From JAJFUE01 sp039683515 (GTDB taxonomy: Bacteria; Sumerlaeota; Sumerlaeia; MVZB01): a stretch of DNA of 55,554 nucleotides. Numbering within the stretch: the stretch's first letter is position 1; each line of letters starts with the position of its first letter. The translations under genes and the position numbers were made by a program. The stretch spans positions 1-55,554 of the forward strand of contig JBDKRG010000032.1 of assembly GCA_039683515.1 (NCBI GenBank), written 5' to 3'. Of this stretch, positions 9,301-17,962 are shown piece after piece. The notes below the pieces were generated by a model that was not told where the DNA came from, did not search any database, and saw only the letters and a list, made by a program, of their open reading frames with translations.

Positions 9301-10093
9301 CGACCAGAATCCTTCCGTCCGGCTGCACGATCAGCTTCCGAATCACCCCCGTCTTTCCATCCAATCCGTTGGTAAATGACCCATCCAACGAACCGTCCTG
9401 ATTGAGCCGGACCATATAAATCCGATTGTACCCACTGGAATCGACCGCGTAGCCGGCCGCAACAATCCGGCCGTCGCTCAGGACCGCAACCGCGTAAAAA
9501 CCGGGTTTTATGTATCCCTTTTCGGCTCCCAGCAGCGGCGCTTGAAACGTCGTGTCGATCGACCCATCCGCGTTCAGGCGCACGACGGACCGATCCGTGT
9601 TGCCAAAATTCCCGGTGACCACCACCTTGCCGTCAGCCTGCAAAGCCACGTAGGTGTAAACCGTGGAGTTGGTTGTCGTGAGTTCCGATTGAAACGAACT
9701 GTCGACCGAGCCATCGCGGTTGTAACGGGCAACAGGACTGTTTCTCGTGCTGCCGCGAGGCCGGACATTTCCAGCAACCAGTATTTTGCCGTCATGGTCT
9801 GCGATAATATCAAATGCAAAGCCATCCAATTTCGCCTTGGCGGTGAATGAGGAATCCAACGATCCGTCCGGTTTCAATCGGCAAAAAGAGGCTAGATATA
9901 TGTTGTCGATCGTGAATCCAGGGCTTCCGGCCAAGATCCCGCCATCTTTCTGGACGCATATGGCATATGCCGAGTCGATGGCCGCCTTGAAACCGTCCTC
10001 GGGCGAAGGCGCCGCGGCCGGCGCGAAGACCGTCGCGCCGAGAAACATGAACAACGCCCACGCACCGGCCCATGCGCAATGAATGGTGGGCAT
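6365..10093 (-). CDS. Secreted delta-60 repeat protein, paralog 1
   Basis: About 1242 residues. I chose the ATG at 10093 over the one at 10108 because AAGGGGGAAG sits directly before it. A signal peptide ends near APAAA. The body is roughly twenty delta-60 repeats of the form VQPDGKILVGG-x-F-RNxIARLNADGSLDxxF, a beta-propeller-like repeat seen in very large secreted proteins. A conserved C-terminal domain follows the repeats (NPDAALQTLSVAPGGSSVTWQLGG, then YPQPYQVLFEDSSDG and the terminal YNASPDWACYE). The last ~350 residues are almost the same as those of paralog 2, including the insert HGDEDSTDLPDELI. No catalytic motif is visible; a structural or adhesive surface role is the likely one. 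It is transcribed last in the cluster and has its own predicted promoter. Confidence 0.9.
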   Translation of the reverse strand: MPTIHCAWAGAWALFMFLGATVFAPAAAPSPEDGFKAAIDSAYAICVQKDGGILAGSPGFTIDNIYLASFCRLKPDGSLDSSFTAKAKLDGFAFDIIADHDGKILVAGNVRPRGSTRNSPVARYNRDGSVDSSFQSELTTTNSTVYTYVALQADGKVVVTGNFGNTDRSVVRLNADGSIDTTFQAPLLGAEKGYIKPGFYAVAVLSDGRIVAAGYAVDSSGYNRIYMVRLNQDGSLDGSFTNGLDGKTGVIRKLIVQPDGRILVGGKGAAPGYYEYPFITRLALNGSIDPVFGFKSHDQVYPIYRDYYLEAQQPDGKILVGCKSYFYSEGETAYSLERWTLDGAVDPSYECPVAHLSDNCAAALQPDGKLVIGEDISYDTTRLSLTRFYPDGSVDEDFNVGMKVDNTIDQALFQPDGKLLVCGIFTNINGIARNRIARFNADGSLDSTFDPGAGSDAAVQRMALQPDGKILIGGPFDQCNGIERFQLARLNADGSLDQDFNPHFSYLIPIRAYPYAPSMNYRFAVRPDGKIMISGDFYAVDGVARKGMARLNADGSLDPTFEPSAELRSAGEFVLLPDGKVYVCGYFRLDGTNDPITKFLVRLNVNGSMDNEFEADTRINPVRCMTIQPDGKLLTVSGSAPSTGYTISRLNTDGTSDSTFARRTVAVFQSMTVRPDGRILVAGNLEAPHSASDYPLNQLKCLNADGTDDTGFSGGEVADENIWQTLALDDGKILVCGAFTQYLDEKRSRITVLNADGSVDARSLFPMPQVNGEVDALATREDGNILIGGAFETVYGMPSGGAARLSVDCDLDTSFSAQAGRVGVMAALPDGKTYLCDRVTSGPEVTVTRRNIDGTTDTSFRPVVADDGVACMIVQPDGGVLIGGNFHKVCGITRNQVARLDAIGSVTLTFNAGHGFDAGEPHYIQHGDEDSTDLPDELIIEYRGRVNSMALQSGRIIVGGLFDRVALADRGNIARLYLNGALDRSFDPGNGTDGEVFAVVVQPDGKVLIAGEFTRVDGRMRHGIARLNADGSVDEGFVPACDEFNYFHTLALQADGKIVMGGFYSSNAGYGRIARLNADGSLDTLFEAPDSMVFDFGGVQAIALQDDGKVLAGGLFGNIGAAMRCNLARISNPDAALQTLSVAPGGSSVTWQLGGAYPQPYQVLFEDSSDGVAWNELGWGTPVPGVGFTMTHPSLPTGQVHYVRATGWATGGLNNGSISLHRSTLYFLTGFYNASPDWACYE

Positions 10094-10152
10094 CGCTTCC
10101 CCCTTCATCAGGCCAAAATTATTTTTCGACTTCCCCTGAATCCATCGTGTCT

Positions 10153-10180
10153 ATTATGTCCGATATTTCCGGCTTGTCAA
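10153..10180 (-). promoter_or_regulatory. Putative sigma70 promoter of delta-60 paralog 1
   Basis: Read on the minus strand: -35 TTGACA (10180-10175), a 16-bp spacer, then -10 CATAAT (10158-10153, 5 of 6 matches). Initiation would fall near 10146, giving a ~50-nt leader to the ATG at 10093. It lies in the 143-bp gap after paralog 2, so paralog 1 can be transcribed independently. Confidence 0.55.
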
Positions 10181-10236
10181 CGACGGGGTCGGCCGGCGCA
10201 AAAGGCCTGATGTTGCCATGCCTGGGCACCGGAGCC

Positions 10237-13200
10237 TTATTCGTAGCAGGCCCAATCCGGCGAGGCGTTGTAGGCGGGGGTGTTGAAATACAAGGTGGAA
10301 CGGTGCAGCGAAACGGAGCCGTTGTTGAGGCCGCCGGTCGCCCAGCCGGTCGCGCGGACGTAATAATTGGCCGTGATCGGCAGCCTGAGGTGACGCATGC
10401 GGAACCCGACACCCGGGACCGGCGTTCCCCAACCAAGCTCGTTCCATGTGAGCCCATCGGACGAATTCTCGAAGAAGACCTGGTAGGGCTGCGGGTAAGC
10501 GCCGCCGAGTTTCCATGTGACGGCGGAGCCGCCCGGGGCGACCGAAAGCGTCTGCAACGCCGCGTCCGGATTCGAGACGCGCGCCAGGAAGGACCTGCTG
10601 ACCTCGCCGATATTCCCGAACGCGCCGCCGACGAGAAGCTTGCCGTCGGCCTGGAGCGCGATCGCGTTCACGTCGGCGAAATCGAAGACCATCGACTCGG
10701 GGGCCTCGAACAGGGCGTCGAGCGAGCCGTCGGCGTTGAGGCGCGCGATCCGGCCGTAGCCCGAGTTCGAACTGTAAAACCCTCCCATCACGATTTTGCC
10801 GTCGGCCTGCAGCGCCAGCGTGTGGAAGTAGTTGAATTCACCGGTGTCGGGGACGAAGGTCTCGTCGAGCGCGCCGTCGGGATTCAAGCGCGCGACGCCG
10901 TTGCGAATGACGCCGTCGACGTGCTGGAATGCGCCGGCGATCAGCACCTTGCCGTCGGGCTGGACCGCGACCGCGAACACCTCGCCGTCGGCGCCGATCC
11001 CCGGGTCGAACGTCGTGTCGACGATGCCGTTCATGTCGAGGCGCGCGACATTGGCGCGATCGACGTACGCGATCCTGTCGAACAGGCCGCCGGCAATGAT
11101 TCCGCCGGATTGCAACGCAACGGAGTTGACGCGGCCGCGGTGCTCGATGATCAGCTCGTCCGGCAGGTCGGTGGAATCCTCGTCGCCGTGGTGGAGGTAG
11201 TGGAGTTCGCCCGCGTCAAATCCATGGCCGGTGTTGAAGGTCAGCGTCACCGAACCGATGCCGTCGACGCGCGCGACCTGGTGCAGCGTCCTGCCGCCGA
11301 CCTGGTGGAAGTTGCCGGCGATGATCACGCCGCCGTCGGGTTGCAGGAGCATCGAGTCGACCCGCGCGTCCACGCGGACTTTGCCGAACGAGGTGTCGGT
11401 CGTGCCGTCGGCATTGCGGCGGGTGAGGACGTGGCCTTGCGAGCCGCTCGTCGGGCAATCGCAAAGCATCACCCGGCCGTCGGGGAGGGCGGCCATCACG
11501 CTGGCCTGGCGCGCCTGGGGGGCGAAGGTGCTGTCGAGGGCCGCGCCCACCGTCATCCGCGCGGCGCCCGGGACGGGATACCGGTAGATGGACTTGAACT
11601 TGCCGCCGACGAAAAAGCCCTGATCGCAATCGGTGGCCACGGCGCTGATCTCGCCGTCGGGAGCAAAGACCGGGGCCTCCAGCAAGGTGTCGAAACCCCC
11701 ATCGGCCTCCAGCAACGCCAGGTGCCTGCGAGGACAAAATCTGGACGGCGTATGCCATGTATTTATCAGGAAACGGCCGGTAGCGATCCTTGTAAACGCC
11801 CCACCCAACAGGATTCTGGCATCCTGCCGCAGACTGAAGGCGTACACGGCGCCATTGGTCATGATGGTTTTGAAAACCCGATCGACCACACCATCCGGAT
11901 TCAACCTCGCCAGATTGATGCGATGCAGATCTTCCGGTATAGAGACACCTTGTTGCTCGAAATCTCCGCCCAGGAGAATCTTGCCGTCGTCTTGTTCCAC
12001 GATGGAATAAATCGCGCCGTCGAGATGAAACCAGGAATCAAACGTTTCCGGGAAACCCAGGGCGTTGTAAGCGCGGATCCGCGTGCAGGTGCCTTCGCTG
12101 TCGACGGTGCTGTATTCGGCGACAAGGATCCTGCCGTCGGAGCGGGTGAACATGTTCCGGGCAACCCGGTTCGGGCGGATTGTCGTAAATTCCCGGTCGA
12201 GCGAACCGTCGGAATTCATCCGCAGAATCATTCGCTCCGTGGCGCCAAACAGCGCGAATTTGCCGGAGATCAGGACCTTTCCGCTCGGCTGGACTTCCAC
12301 GCAGTCGATCTTGTCGGCCGAGGAGCCGAAAACGGGGTCGAAGGTGGGGTCGACCGTGCCGTTGGCGTTCAGGCGCGCAATCGTCGTGCACGTCGTGCCG
12401 CCGATCGTCTTGAAAGGACCGCTCAGCAAAAATTTGCCGTCCGGCCGCATCCACATTTTGCCGATGCTGCCGGAGACGTTGGGGTTGAACGCCGCGTCGA
12501 GCGAGCCGTCCGCGTTGAGCCGCGCGATGTTGTTGCGCCACTGGCCGCCGGCGCGGCTGAAAGCCCCGACGATCACGATTTTGCCGTCCGGCTGAACGCC
12601 GATCCCCGTGACGGCCTTGTTCGTCCCGACGCCGGCGTTGAAGGAATGGTCGAGCGAGCAGTCGCTGTTCAGGCGCGCGATCCGATTGCGCGGAATGCCG
12701 TAGACCCTCGTGAAATCACCGCCGAGAATGGTTTTGCCATCCGGCTGACTGGTCATCGCCATCACGCTGAAATCGACGCTGGCCGCGAAATTGAAATCCT
12801 CGTCCATGGAGCCGTCGGTGTTCAGCCGATAGAGACCGCCATCGTTGAACCCGAACAGGACCTTGCCGTCGGACTGGATCGCGGTGACGATGTCCCTGGT
12901 ATTGACATCGGTCTCGGAATGCCAGGTGGGATCGATTGACCCGTCGATGTTGTAGCGCAGAAAACCGTACGTGATGACGCCGCTGACGGTGCGGTTGCCC
13001 GAGGCCACGATCTTGCCGTCGGCCTGCTGCGCCCCGAACATGCACCTGTTGTTGTCCATGCTGAAGTCCGGGTCGAGCGAGCCGTCCGGCTTCAGGCGCA
13101 GAATCGTGTCCTTGGTCACGCCGGAGACGTCAAGACTCCCATCCACCAGCAACGAGCCGTCGGGCTGCGGGATCAGCTTCCGGATCAGGGAGGAGTTGTC

Positions 13201-13878
13201 CGCGTTGATGCCGGACTCAAAGCTCGCGTCCACGGAGCCGTCCTCAAAAAGCCGCATCAGGCGCGTGCTGCCGCCCAGGTTGCCCGCGACCACAATTTTT
13301 CCGTCGGGCTGGACCGCAACTGTGGCGACGTTGTTTGAGCCGTATCGGGGCGGAACGAACGAAGCATCGACCCCGCCGTTGGAGAACAGACGGGCCAGAC
13401 CGGGCCGCTCGAGGAGCGAGGCGCCCAAATTGTTGAAATTACCGGCAACCAGGATTTTACCATCGGGCAACACGGCGACTGTGTTGACGTGGTCGCTCAG
13501 GAGCGTGTTGATCGATGACACGAAGGTCGCGTCCAACCCCCCATCCGGTTTCAGCCTCGCAATGTAACGCCCCGTCGCGCCGGTATAGAAATACCCGCCC
13601 ACGATCGCCGACCCGTCGGGCTGAACGGCCATGGTCTTGATCGCGCCATTTGCCGCGAACGGCGTGTAGTTCGTGTCCCTCGCGCCGTCCGTTTTAAGAC
13701 GCACGACCGCCAAGCCATCGGTCGCGGCAAGTATTTTCCCGTCGGGCTGCACCTGAAGGACAACGACATGGGAGGTGTCGGCCACAAATCCGTCGTTTGG
13801 CGAAGGCGCGGCCGCCCGCGCAACAACGAAGATCAGCATGAACCACACGACGCCAATCCTCGAAACGATGTCAACCAT
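10237..13878 (-). CDS. Secreted delta-60 repeat protein, paralog 2
   Basis: About 1213 residues. The ATG at 13878 is preferred: it follows GCGAGG by about 8 bases and opens a signal peptide ending near VVARAAAPS. The longer in-frame start at 13965 would read through the terminator hairpin. The architecture is the same as paralog 1: delta-60 repeats throughout (for example RNRIARLNSDCSLDHSF and VQPDGKIVIVGAF), the acidic insert HGDEDSTDLPDELIIEHRGRVNS near residue 900, then the shared C-terminal domain ending YNASPDWACYE. The DNA of the last kilobase is very close to paralog 1, indicating recent duplication or gene conversion there, while the N-terminal repeats have diverged much more. Confidence 0.9.
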   Translation of the reverse strand: MVDIVSRIGVVWFMLIFVVARAAAPSPNDGFVADTSHVVVLQVQPDGKILAATDGLAVVRLKTDGARDTNYTPFAANGAIKTMAVQPDGSAIVGGYFYTGATGRYIARLKPDGGLDATFVSSINTLLSDHVNTVAVLPDGKILVAGNFNNLGASLLERPGLARLFSNGGVDASFVPPRYGSNNVATVAVQPDGKIVVAGNLGGSTRLMRLFEDGSVDASFESGINADNSSLIRKLIPQPDGSLLVDGSLDVSGVTKDTILRLKPDGSLDPDFSMDNNRCMFGAQQADGKIVASGNRTVSGVITYGFLRYNIDGSIDPTWHSETDVNTRDIVTAIQSDGKVLFGFNDGGLYRLNTDGSMDEDFNFAASVDFSVMAMTSQPDGKTILGGDFTRVYGIPRNRIARLNSDCSLDHSFNAGVGTNKAVTGIGVQPDGKIVIVGAFSRAGGQWRNNIARLNADGSLDAAFNPNVSGSIGKMWMRPDGKFLLSGPFKTIGGTTCTTIARLNANGTVDPTFDPVFGSSADKIDCVEVQPSGKVLISGKFALFGATERMILRMNSDGSLDREFTTIRPNRVARNMFTRSDGRILVAEYSTVDSEGTCTRIRAYNALGFPETFDSWFHLDGAIYSIVEQDDGKILLGGDFEQQGVSIPEDLHRINLARLNPDGVVDRVFKTIMTNGAVYAFSLRQDARILLGGAFTRIATGRFLINTWHTPSRFCPRRHLALLEADGGFDTLLEAPVFAPDGEISAVATDCDQGFFVGGKFKSIYRYPVPGAARMTVGAALDSTFAPQARQASVMAALPDGRVMLCDCPTSGSQGHVLTRRNADGTTDTSFGKVRVDARVDSMLLQPDGGVIIAGNFHQVGGRTLHQVARVDGIGSVTLTFNTGHGFDAGELHYLHHGDEDSTDLPDELIIEHRGRVNSVALQSGGIIAGGLFDRIAYVDRANVARLDMNGIVDTTFDPGIGADGEVFAVAVQPDGKVLIAGAFQHVDGVIRNGVARLNPDGALDETFVPDTGEFNYFHTLALQADGKIVMGGFYSSNSGYGRIARLNADGSLDALFEAPESMVFDFADVNAIALQADGKLLVGGAFGNIGEVSRSFLARVSNPDAALQTLSVAPGGSAVTWKLGGAYPQPYQVFFENSSDGLTWNELGWGTPVPGVGFRMRHLRLPITANYYVRATGWATGGLNNGSVSLHRSTLYFNTPAYNASPDWACYE

Positions 13879-13910
13879 GGCATGGCCTCGCTGTCGGGAA
13901 ATAAAAAACG

Positions 13911-13950
13911 ACTTGGGTGTATCAAAATCAAATTCTAGATACACCCAAGT
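13911..13950 (-). terminator. Intrinsic terminator after delta-60 paralog 3
   Basis: A perfect 13-bp inverted repeat: ACTTGGGTGTATC (13911-13923) and GATACACCCAAGT (13938-13950), with a 14-nt loop. On the minus strand the stem is followed by CGTTTTTTATTT. It sits 44 bp past the stop of paralog 3 and upstream of paralog 2, so the paralogs are not one simple polycistron. Confidence 0.8.
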
Positions 13951-13993
13951 CATTAAATTGTCCATGCAAAAGGTTTGGGTGATTGCCCCCCGC

Positions 13994-16900
13994 TCAGTTG
14001 TAACAGGCCCAGTCCGGCGCGGCGTTGTATGATGGGGCGAAGAAACGCAGCGTCGAGCGGTGGATCGAGACCGAGCCGTTGCCCAGGCCGCCGGTCGACC
14101 AGCCCGTCGCGCGGACGTAGTGGTTCGTCAGGATCGGCAGCCGCTGGTGGGTGATCGCGAAGCCGACGCCCGGCACCGCCGTCCCCCACCCGAGCGCCGA
14201 CCAGTTGACCCCGTCCGATGAGCCCTCGAACAGAACTTGATATGGCTGCGGGTAACTGCCGCCGAGCCGCCACGTGACCCCCGCGCCGCCGGGGGCCACG
14301 ACCAGCGATTGCAGCGCCGCGTCCGGGTTCGAAATGCGCGCGAAATTGCGGCGCGCCGTCTGGCCGAATACTTCAAACCGGCCACCGGCCAACAGTTTGC
14401 CGTCGCTCTGGAGCGCGATCGCGCGCACCCCGCCGAACGTGAAACTGAGCGGGTCGGGCGACTCGAACAGCGCGTCGAGCGAGCCGTCGGCGTTGAGCCG
14501 CGCCACGCGGCCATGGCCCGCGTTCGAGTTGTAGAAACCGGCCGCCAGGATCCGGCCGTCGGCCTGCAGCGCCAGCGACAGGAAATAATCGAACTCGTTC
14601 GTATCGGGCACGAAGGCGTCGTCCACCGAACCGTCCCGGTTCAGGCGCGCGAGGCCGTGGCGCGGCTTGCCGTCGACCTTCGTGAATTCGCCGGCGATGA
14701 GCGCCTTGCCGTCCGGCTGAAGCGCGACCGCGAAAACCTTGCCATCGGTTCCCGATCCCGGATCGAACGAGGCGTCGTGCGACCCGTTCGCGTTGAGGCG
14801 CGCGATATTCTTGCGGTCGACGCCGCCGGCGCGATCGAATTCCCCCACGACGACGATCTTGCCGTCGGTCTGGACGGCGATCGAGCTGATGGCGCCGCGG
14901 CTCTGGTGATAGAGCCACTCGTTGTGGTTCTCCTCCGAGCCGTCGTCATCGGGCAGGACGATTTCGCCCAGGTCGACGCCGTCGCCGGGGTTGAACGTCT
15001 GGTCCATGGTCCCGTTCGCGCTCAGGCGCGCGACCTGGTTGCGCACGTAGCCTTTCACGCTGTGGAACCCGCCGGCGATGACGACGCTGCCGTTGGTCTG
15101 GACGCTCATGCAATCGACCCGCGCGTCCACGACGACCTTCGCGAACGAGCTGTCGGTCGTGCCGTCGGCTTTGCGGCGCGTGATGACGCGGGCATCCGAG
15201 CCGGCGGACGGGCGGTCGCAGACCAGGACCTTGCCGTCGGGCGACGCGGCCACGACGCTCACGTCGCGCAGGTTGGTGGTGAACGTGGAATTGACGTCGC
15301 CGCCGGCGCCGAGGCGCGCCGCGCCGGGGCGCGGCGACTGATAAATCGAACTGAACCCGCCGCCGATGATGATCCCCCCGTCGAGGCCGGTCGCGACGGC
15401 ATTGACCTCGCCGTCGGGCGCCGAGGCAACCAGGGTTTCCGTCGTCAGGGATCCGTCCGCGTTGAGGAGCGCGAGATGATTGCTCGGGGCGCCATTGTAG
15501 CGCGCGAAATCGCCTCCGATCATGATTTTGCCGTCGGGTCGCACCACAATCGCGCGGACATTGTTATCGGGCGCGAAGGCGCCCTTGAAGCCGGCGTCCG
15601 GCATGCCATCCGTGTTCAAGCGTGCGAAAATCGTGAAGTCTCCTCCCAATTGCTCGCTCTCATTGGGAACGGTTTTAAAAATTCCGCCAATGAGCACCTT
15701 GCCGTCGGCCTGTTCCGCAATCGAATCGATCGAGCCCTTCAACACATATTTGTCACATCGATAAAGAGCGGCCGTCGTGCCGTCGGAATTGAAGCAGGAC
15801 AACTTGACCTCATTGCTGCCGGGTCCGGATGCTGCCGCCAGAATGCCGCCCTCGTTGAGCACGACAATTTTGGTCACGCCCAGGAGCCCGGATGCGAATT
15901 GGGGATTAAAAGCCGTGTCCAACGTGCCATTTGCGTTCAAGCGAACCATTTTGGCGTATTTTCCAGACGTTCCGGTCTCGCTGCTTCCGATTAAAACTTT
16001 ACCGTCGGGCTGCGCAGCGATGCAGGAGGGGATCGTCGTTGAATCCGGCGGGATAAATGATGCGTCCAGCGAGCCGTCGGCCTTCAGACGGGCAACGTAA
16101 TTCCGAGTCGTGCCGTTGATGCTTGTGAACAATCCCCTGATATAAAAGTCTCCGCTCGGCCGCATCACGACCTGGCTGATGGCGCCGTTTACCTCCGGAT
16201 TGAAAGCCGCATCCAATGACCCATCGATATTGAGCCGGGCGATGCCGGCGCGCGCACCCCCCCCGGCGAGGGTAAATTCGCCCGTAATCACGACCTTGCC
16301 GTCCGGCTGAACGCCCAGGTCCGAGACGCATCCGTTTGTTCCCGGGCCGGGATCGAACGACAGGTCCAGCGTGTCATCGGGATTGAGGCGCGCGACGTGG
16401 TTTCTTGGGAACCCGCTGATGCTGTCGAAATCACCCCCGATGACGGTCTTGCCGTCGGCTTGACGAGCGATGGCCCTGATCGTGTGATCGGGATTCACGC
16501 CGAAATTCAGGTCCCGGTCGAGCGTCCCATCGGGATTGAGGCGCAAAACGCGTTCATAAACATAGATGCTGCCAATACTGACCGAATAGGCCGAGTCTCC
16601 GCTCAGCACAAGTTTGCCATCCTTTTGCAGTCCGCAGCTCCACGCCTCGTAGCCCAATTCATAATGGTATGAATCATCGGACGAACCATCGGGATTCAAG
16701 CGCATGATGCCGCGATGCTCGCGCCCGCCGGCGGTCCACGTACCGTAGACCAGAAGCTTGCCGTCGGCCTGAAGACACAGGAGTCGCTTGATCGTCGCGC
16801 CCGTTATGTAACCAGTATCGAGCGAACCATTCGCATTCAGGCGCGCCGTGACGTCAGAATTGATTCCGCCGTGCAACACGATTTTGCCATCCGGCTGCAG

Positions 16901-17590
16901 AATCATTTCAGAAACTCTGAATATATTCGTGACATCGGAACCGGCAGGATGAAATGAGGGATCCTCCGTCCCATCGGTATTGAACCGGAACAGGGGCATG
17001 GCGGAGTCGGTGGCGACAAGAAGCTTCCCGTCCGGTTGCATCGCCATACAAGTAATAGGAATGATGAAGACCATTGCCGGGCTGAAAACCGAATCCAACG
17101 AACCATCGGCGTTCAAGCAGGCGACATAGCGGCGGGTCATCCCCTCAATCTTCGTGAACTTCCCGGCAATATACATTTTCCCGGAAGGCTGAACGATGAT
17201 CTGGCTGACCGTCCCATTGACGCTTGGCTGGAACGTCGAATCGATGGAACCGTCGGGATTCAGGCGGGCAATGTAGTCGTGCGTCTCGTTGTTGACGCTT
17301 TTGAATGAGCCCCCGATAAGAATTTTACCGTCGGGCTGCAGTTCAATGCATGAGATCATGGATGACGCCTGGGCATAAAACGACTCGTCAAGCGAGCCGT
17401 CCGGATGAATGCGCTTGAGCTTATAGGTACGATCAACGAGCACGATTTTACCGTCGGGCTGAACCTTCAGGCTCGTGCAATTTGAAATATCGGGGCTGAA
17501 ACCGTCACAGGGTGAAGGAACAGCCGACAGAGCTGGCCGGGAAAACATCAGCAGGGCCGACAGAAATAAAACCCGTACAGTCGATGTCAT
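13994..17590 (-). CDS. Secreted delta-60 repeat protein, paralog 3
   Basis: About 1198 residues, starting at the ATG at 17590 behind AAAGGTG with 7-base spacing. The signal peptide is MTSTVRVLFLSALLMFSRPA, with cleavage near LSA. The body is repeated delta-60 units (VQPDGKIVLVD, IARLNPDGSIDSTF and so on). The acidic insert differs from the other paralogs (DDDGSEENHNEW), as does the tail, YNAAPDWACYN. It is the most divergent of the three but retains the same order of features, including the APGGAGVTWRLGGSYPQPYQVLFE module. A relic of a further copy lies immediately upstream. Nothing in the sequence identifies a ligand or enzyme activity. Confidence 0.9.
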   Translation of the reverse strand: MTSTVRVLFLSALLMFSRPALSAVPSPCDGFSPDISNCTSLKVQPDGKIVLVDRTYKLKRIHPDGSLDESFYAQASSMISCIELQPDGKILIGGSFKSVNNETHDYIARLNPDGSIDSTFQPSVNGTVSQIIVQPSGKMYIAGKFTKIEGMTRRYVACLNADGSLDSVFSPAMVFIIPITCMAMQPDGKLLVATDSAMPLFRFNTDGTEDPSFHPAGSDVTNIFRVSEMILQPDGKIVLHGGINSDVTARLNANGSLDTGYITGATIKRLLCLQADGKLLVYGTWTAGGREHRGIMRLNPDGSSDDSYHYELGYEAWSCGLQKDGKLVLSGDSAYSVSIGSIYVYERVLRLNPDGTLDRDLNFGVNPDHTIRAIARQADGKTVIGGDFDSISGFPRNHVARLNPDDTLDLSFDPGPGTNGCVSDLGVQPDGKVVITGEFTLAGGGARAGIARLNIDGSLDAAFNPEVNGAISQVVMRPSGDFYIRGLFTSINGTTRNYVARLKADGSLDASFIPPDSTTIPSCIAAQPDGKVLIGSSETGTSGKYAKMVRLNANGTLDTAFNPQFASGLLGVTKIVVLNEGGILAAASGPGSNEVKLSCFNSDGTTAALYRCDKYVLKGSIDSIAEQADGKVLIGGIFKTVPNESEQLGGDFTIFARLNTDGMPDAGFKGAFAPDNNVRAIVVRPDGKIMIGGDFARYNGAPSNHLALLNADGSLTTETLVASAPDGEVNAVATGLDGGIIIGGGFSSIYQSPRPGAARLGAGGDVNSTFTTNLRDVSVVAASPDGKVLVCDRPSAGSDARVITRRKADGTTDSSFAKVVVDARVDCMSVQTNGSVVIAGGFHSVKGYVRNQVARLSANGTMDQTFNPGDGVDLGEIVLPDDDGSEENHNEWLYHQSRGAISSIAVQTDGKIVVVGEFDRAGGVDRKNIARLNANGSHDASFDPGSGTDGKVFAVALQPDGKALIAGEFTKVDGKPRHGLARLNRDGSVDDAFVPDTNEFDYFLSLALQADGRILAAGFYNSNAGHGRVARLNADGSLDALFESPDPLSFTFGGVRAIALQSDGKLLAGGRFEVFGQTARRNFARISNPDAALQSLVVAPGGAGVTWRLGGSYPQPYQVLFEGSSDGVNWSALGWGTAVPGVGFAITHQRLPILTNHYVRATGWSTGGLGNGSVSIHRSTLRFFAPSYNAAPDWACYN

Positions 17591-17725
17591 TGGAAACACC
17601 TTTTGTTTCAACTGGATGCAGGGCAGTCCTGCCCGCATCGCAACTCGGCCCTCCCGATCCCACGCTTACGGAAATTCATATACCCGCCCGAATTGAATGA
17701 CTACCAGAATCGCCCGCGAGCCTTT

Positions 17726-17839
17726 TTATTCATAACACGCCCAATGGACGGTCGCGTTATAACCGGTTGCGACGAATCAGTTGGAGTCCTCGAAGTAAAC
17801 CTCGCCGGGCTACGGATGGCTGCTAACGAACTTCAGCCG
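17726..17839 (-). pseudogene. Relic of a fourth delta-60 paralog (C-terminal end)
   Basis: Read on the minus strand from 17839, one frame gives RLKFVSSHP-stop-PGEVYFEDSN-stop-FVATGYNATVHWACYE-stop. This matches the paralogs' C-terminal SYPQPYQVLFEDSSDG and YNASPDWACYE, but with two internal stops (TAG, TGA), and the ~60 residues that normally separate these segments are missing. It is too short and disrupted to be functional. Nothing further upstream (17840-17962) matches the repeats by eye. Confidence 0.75.
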
Positions 17840-17962
17840 TTATATGAAATACCCCATGGGTTGTCAATTGCCGGACTCATTGAAACCGTTGCATTCGGCC
17901 GCCCGCGGCGACATGATGATGGGGCAAACCAGATCACCCCCGCGCGGAGTCTGCTTGGCGTG

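Noticed and set aside
17603..17962. 120-codon N-terminal extension of the glycosyltransferase
   Set aside because: It overlaps the delta-60 relic read in antisense and has no glycosyltransferase similarity. The GT2 fold starts at 17963.
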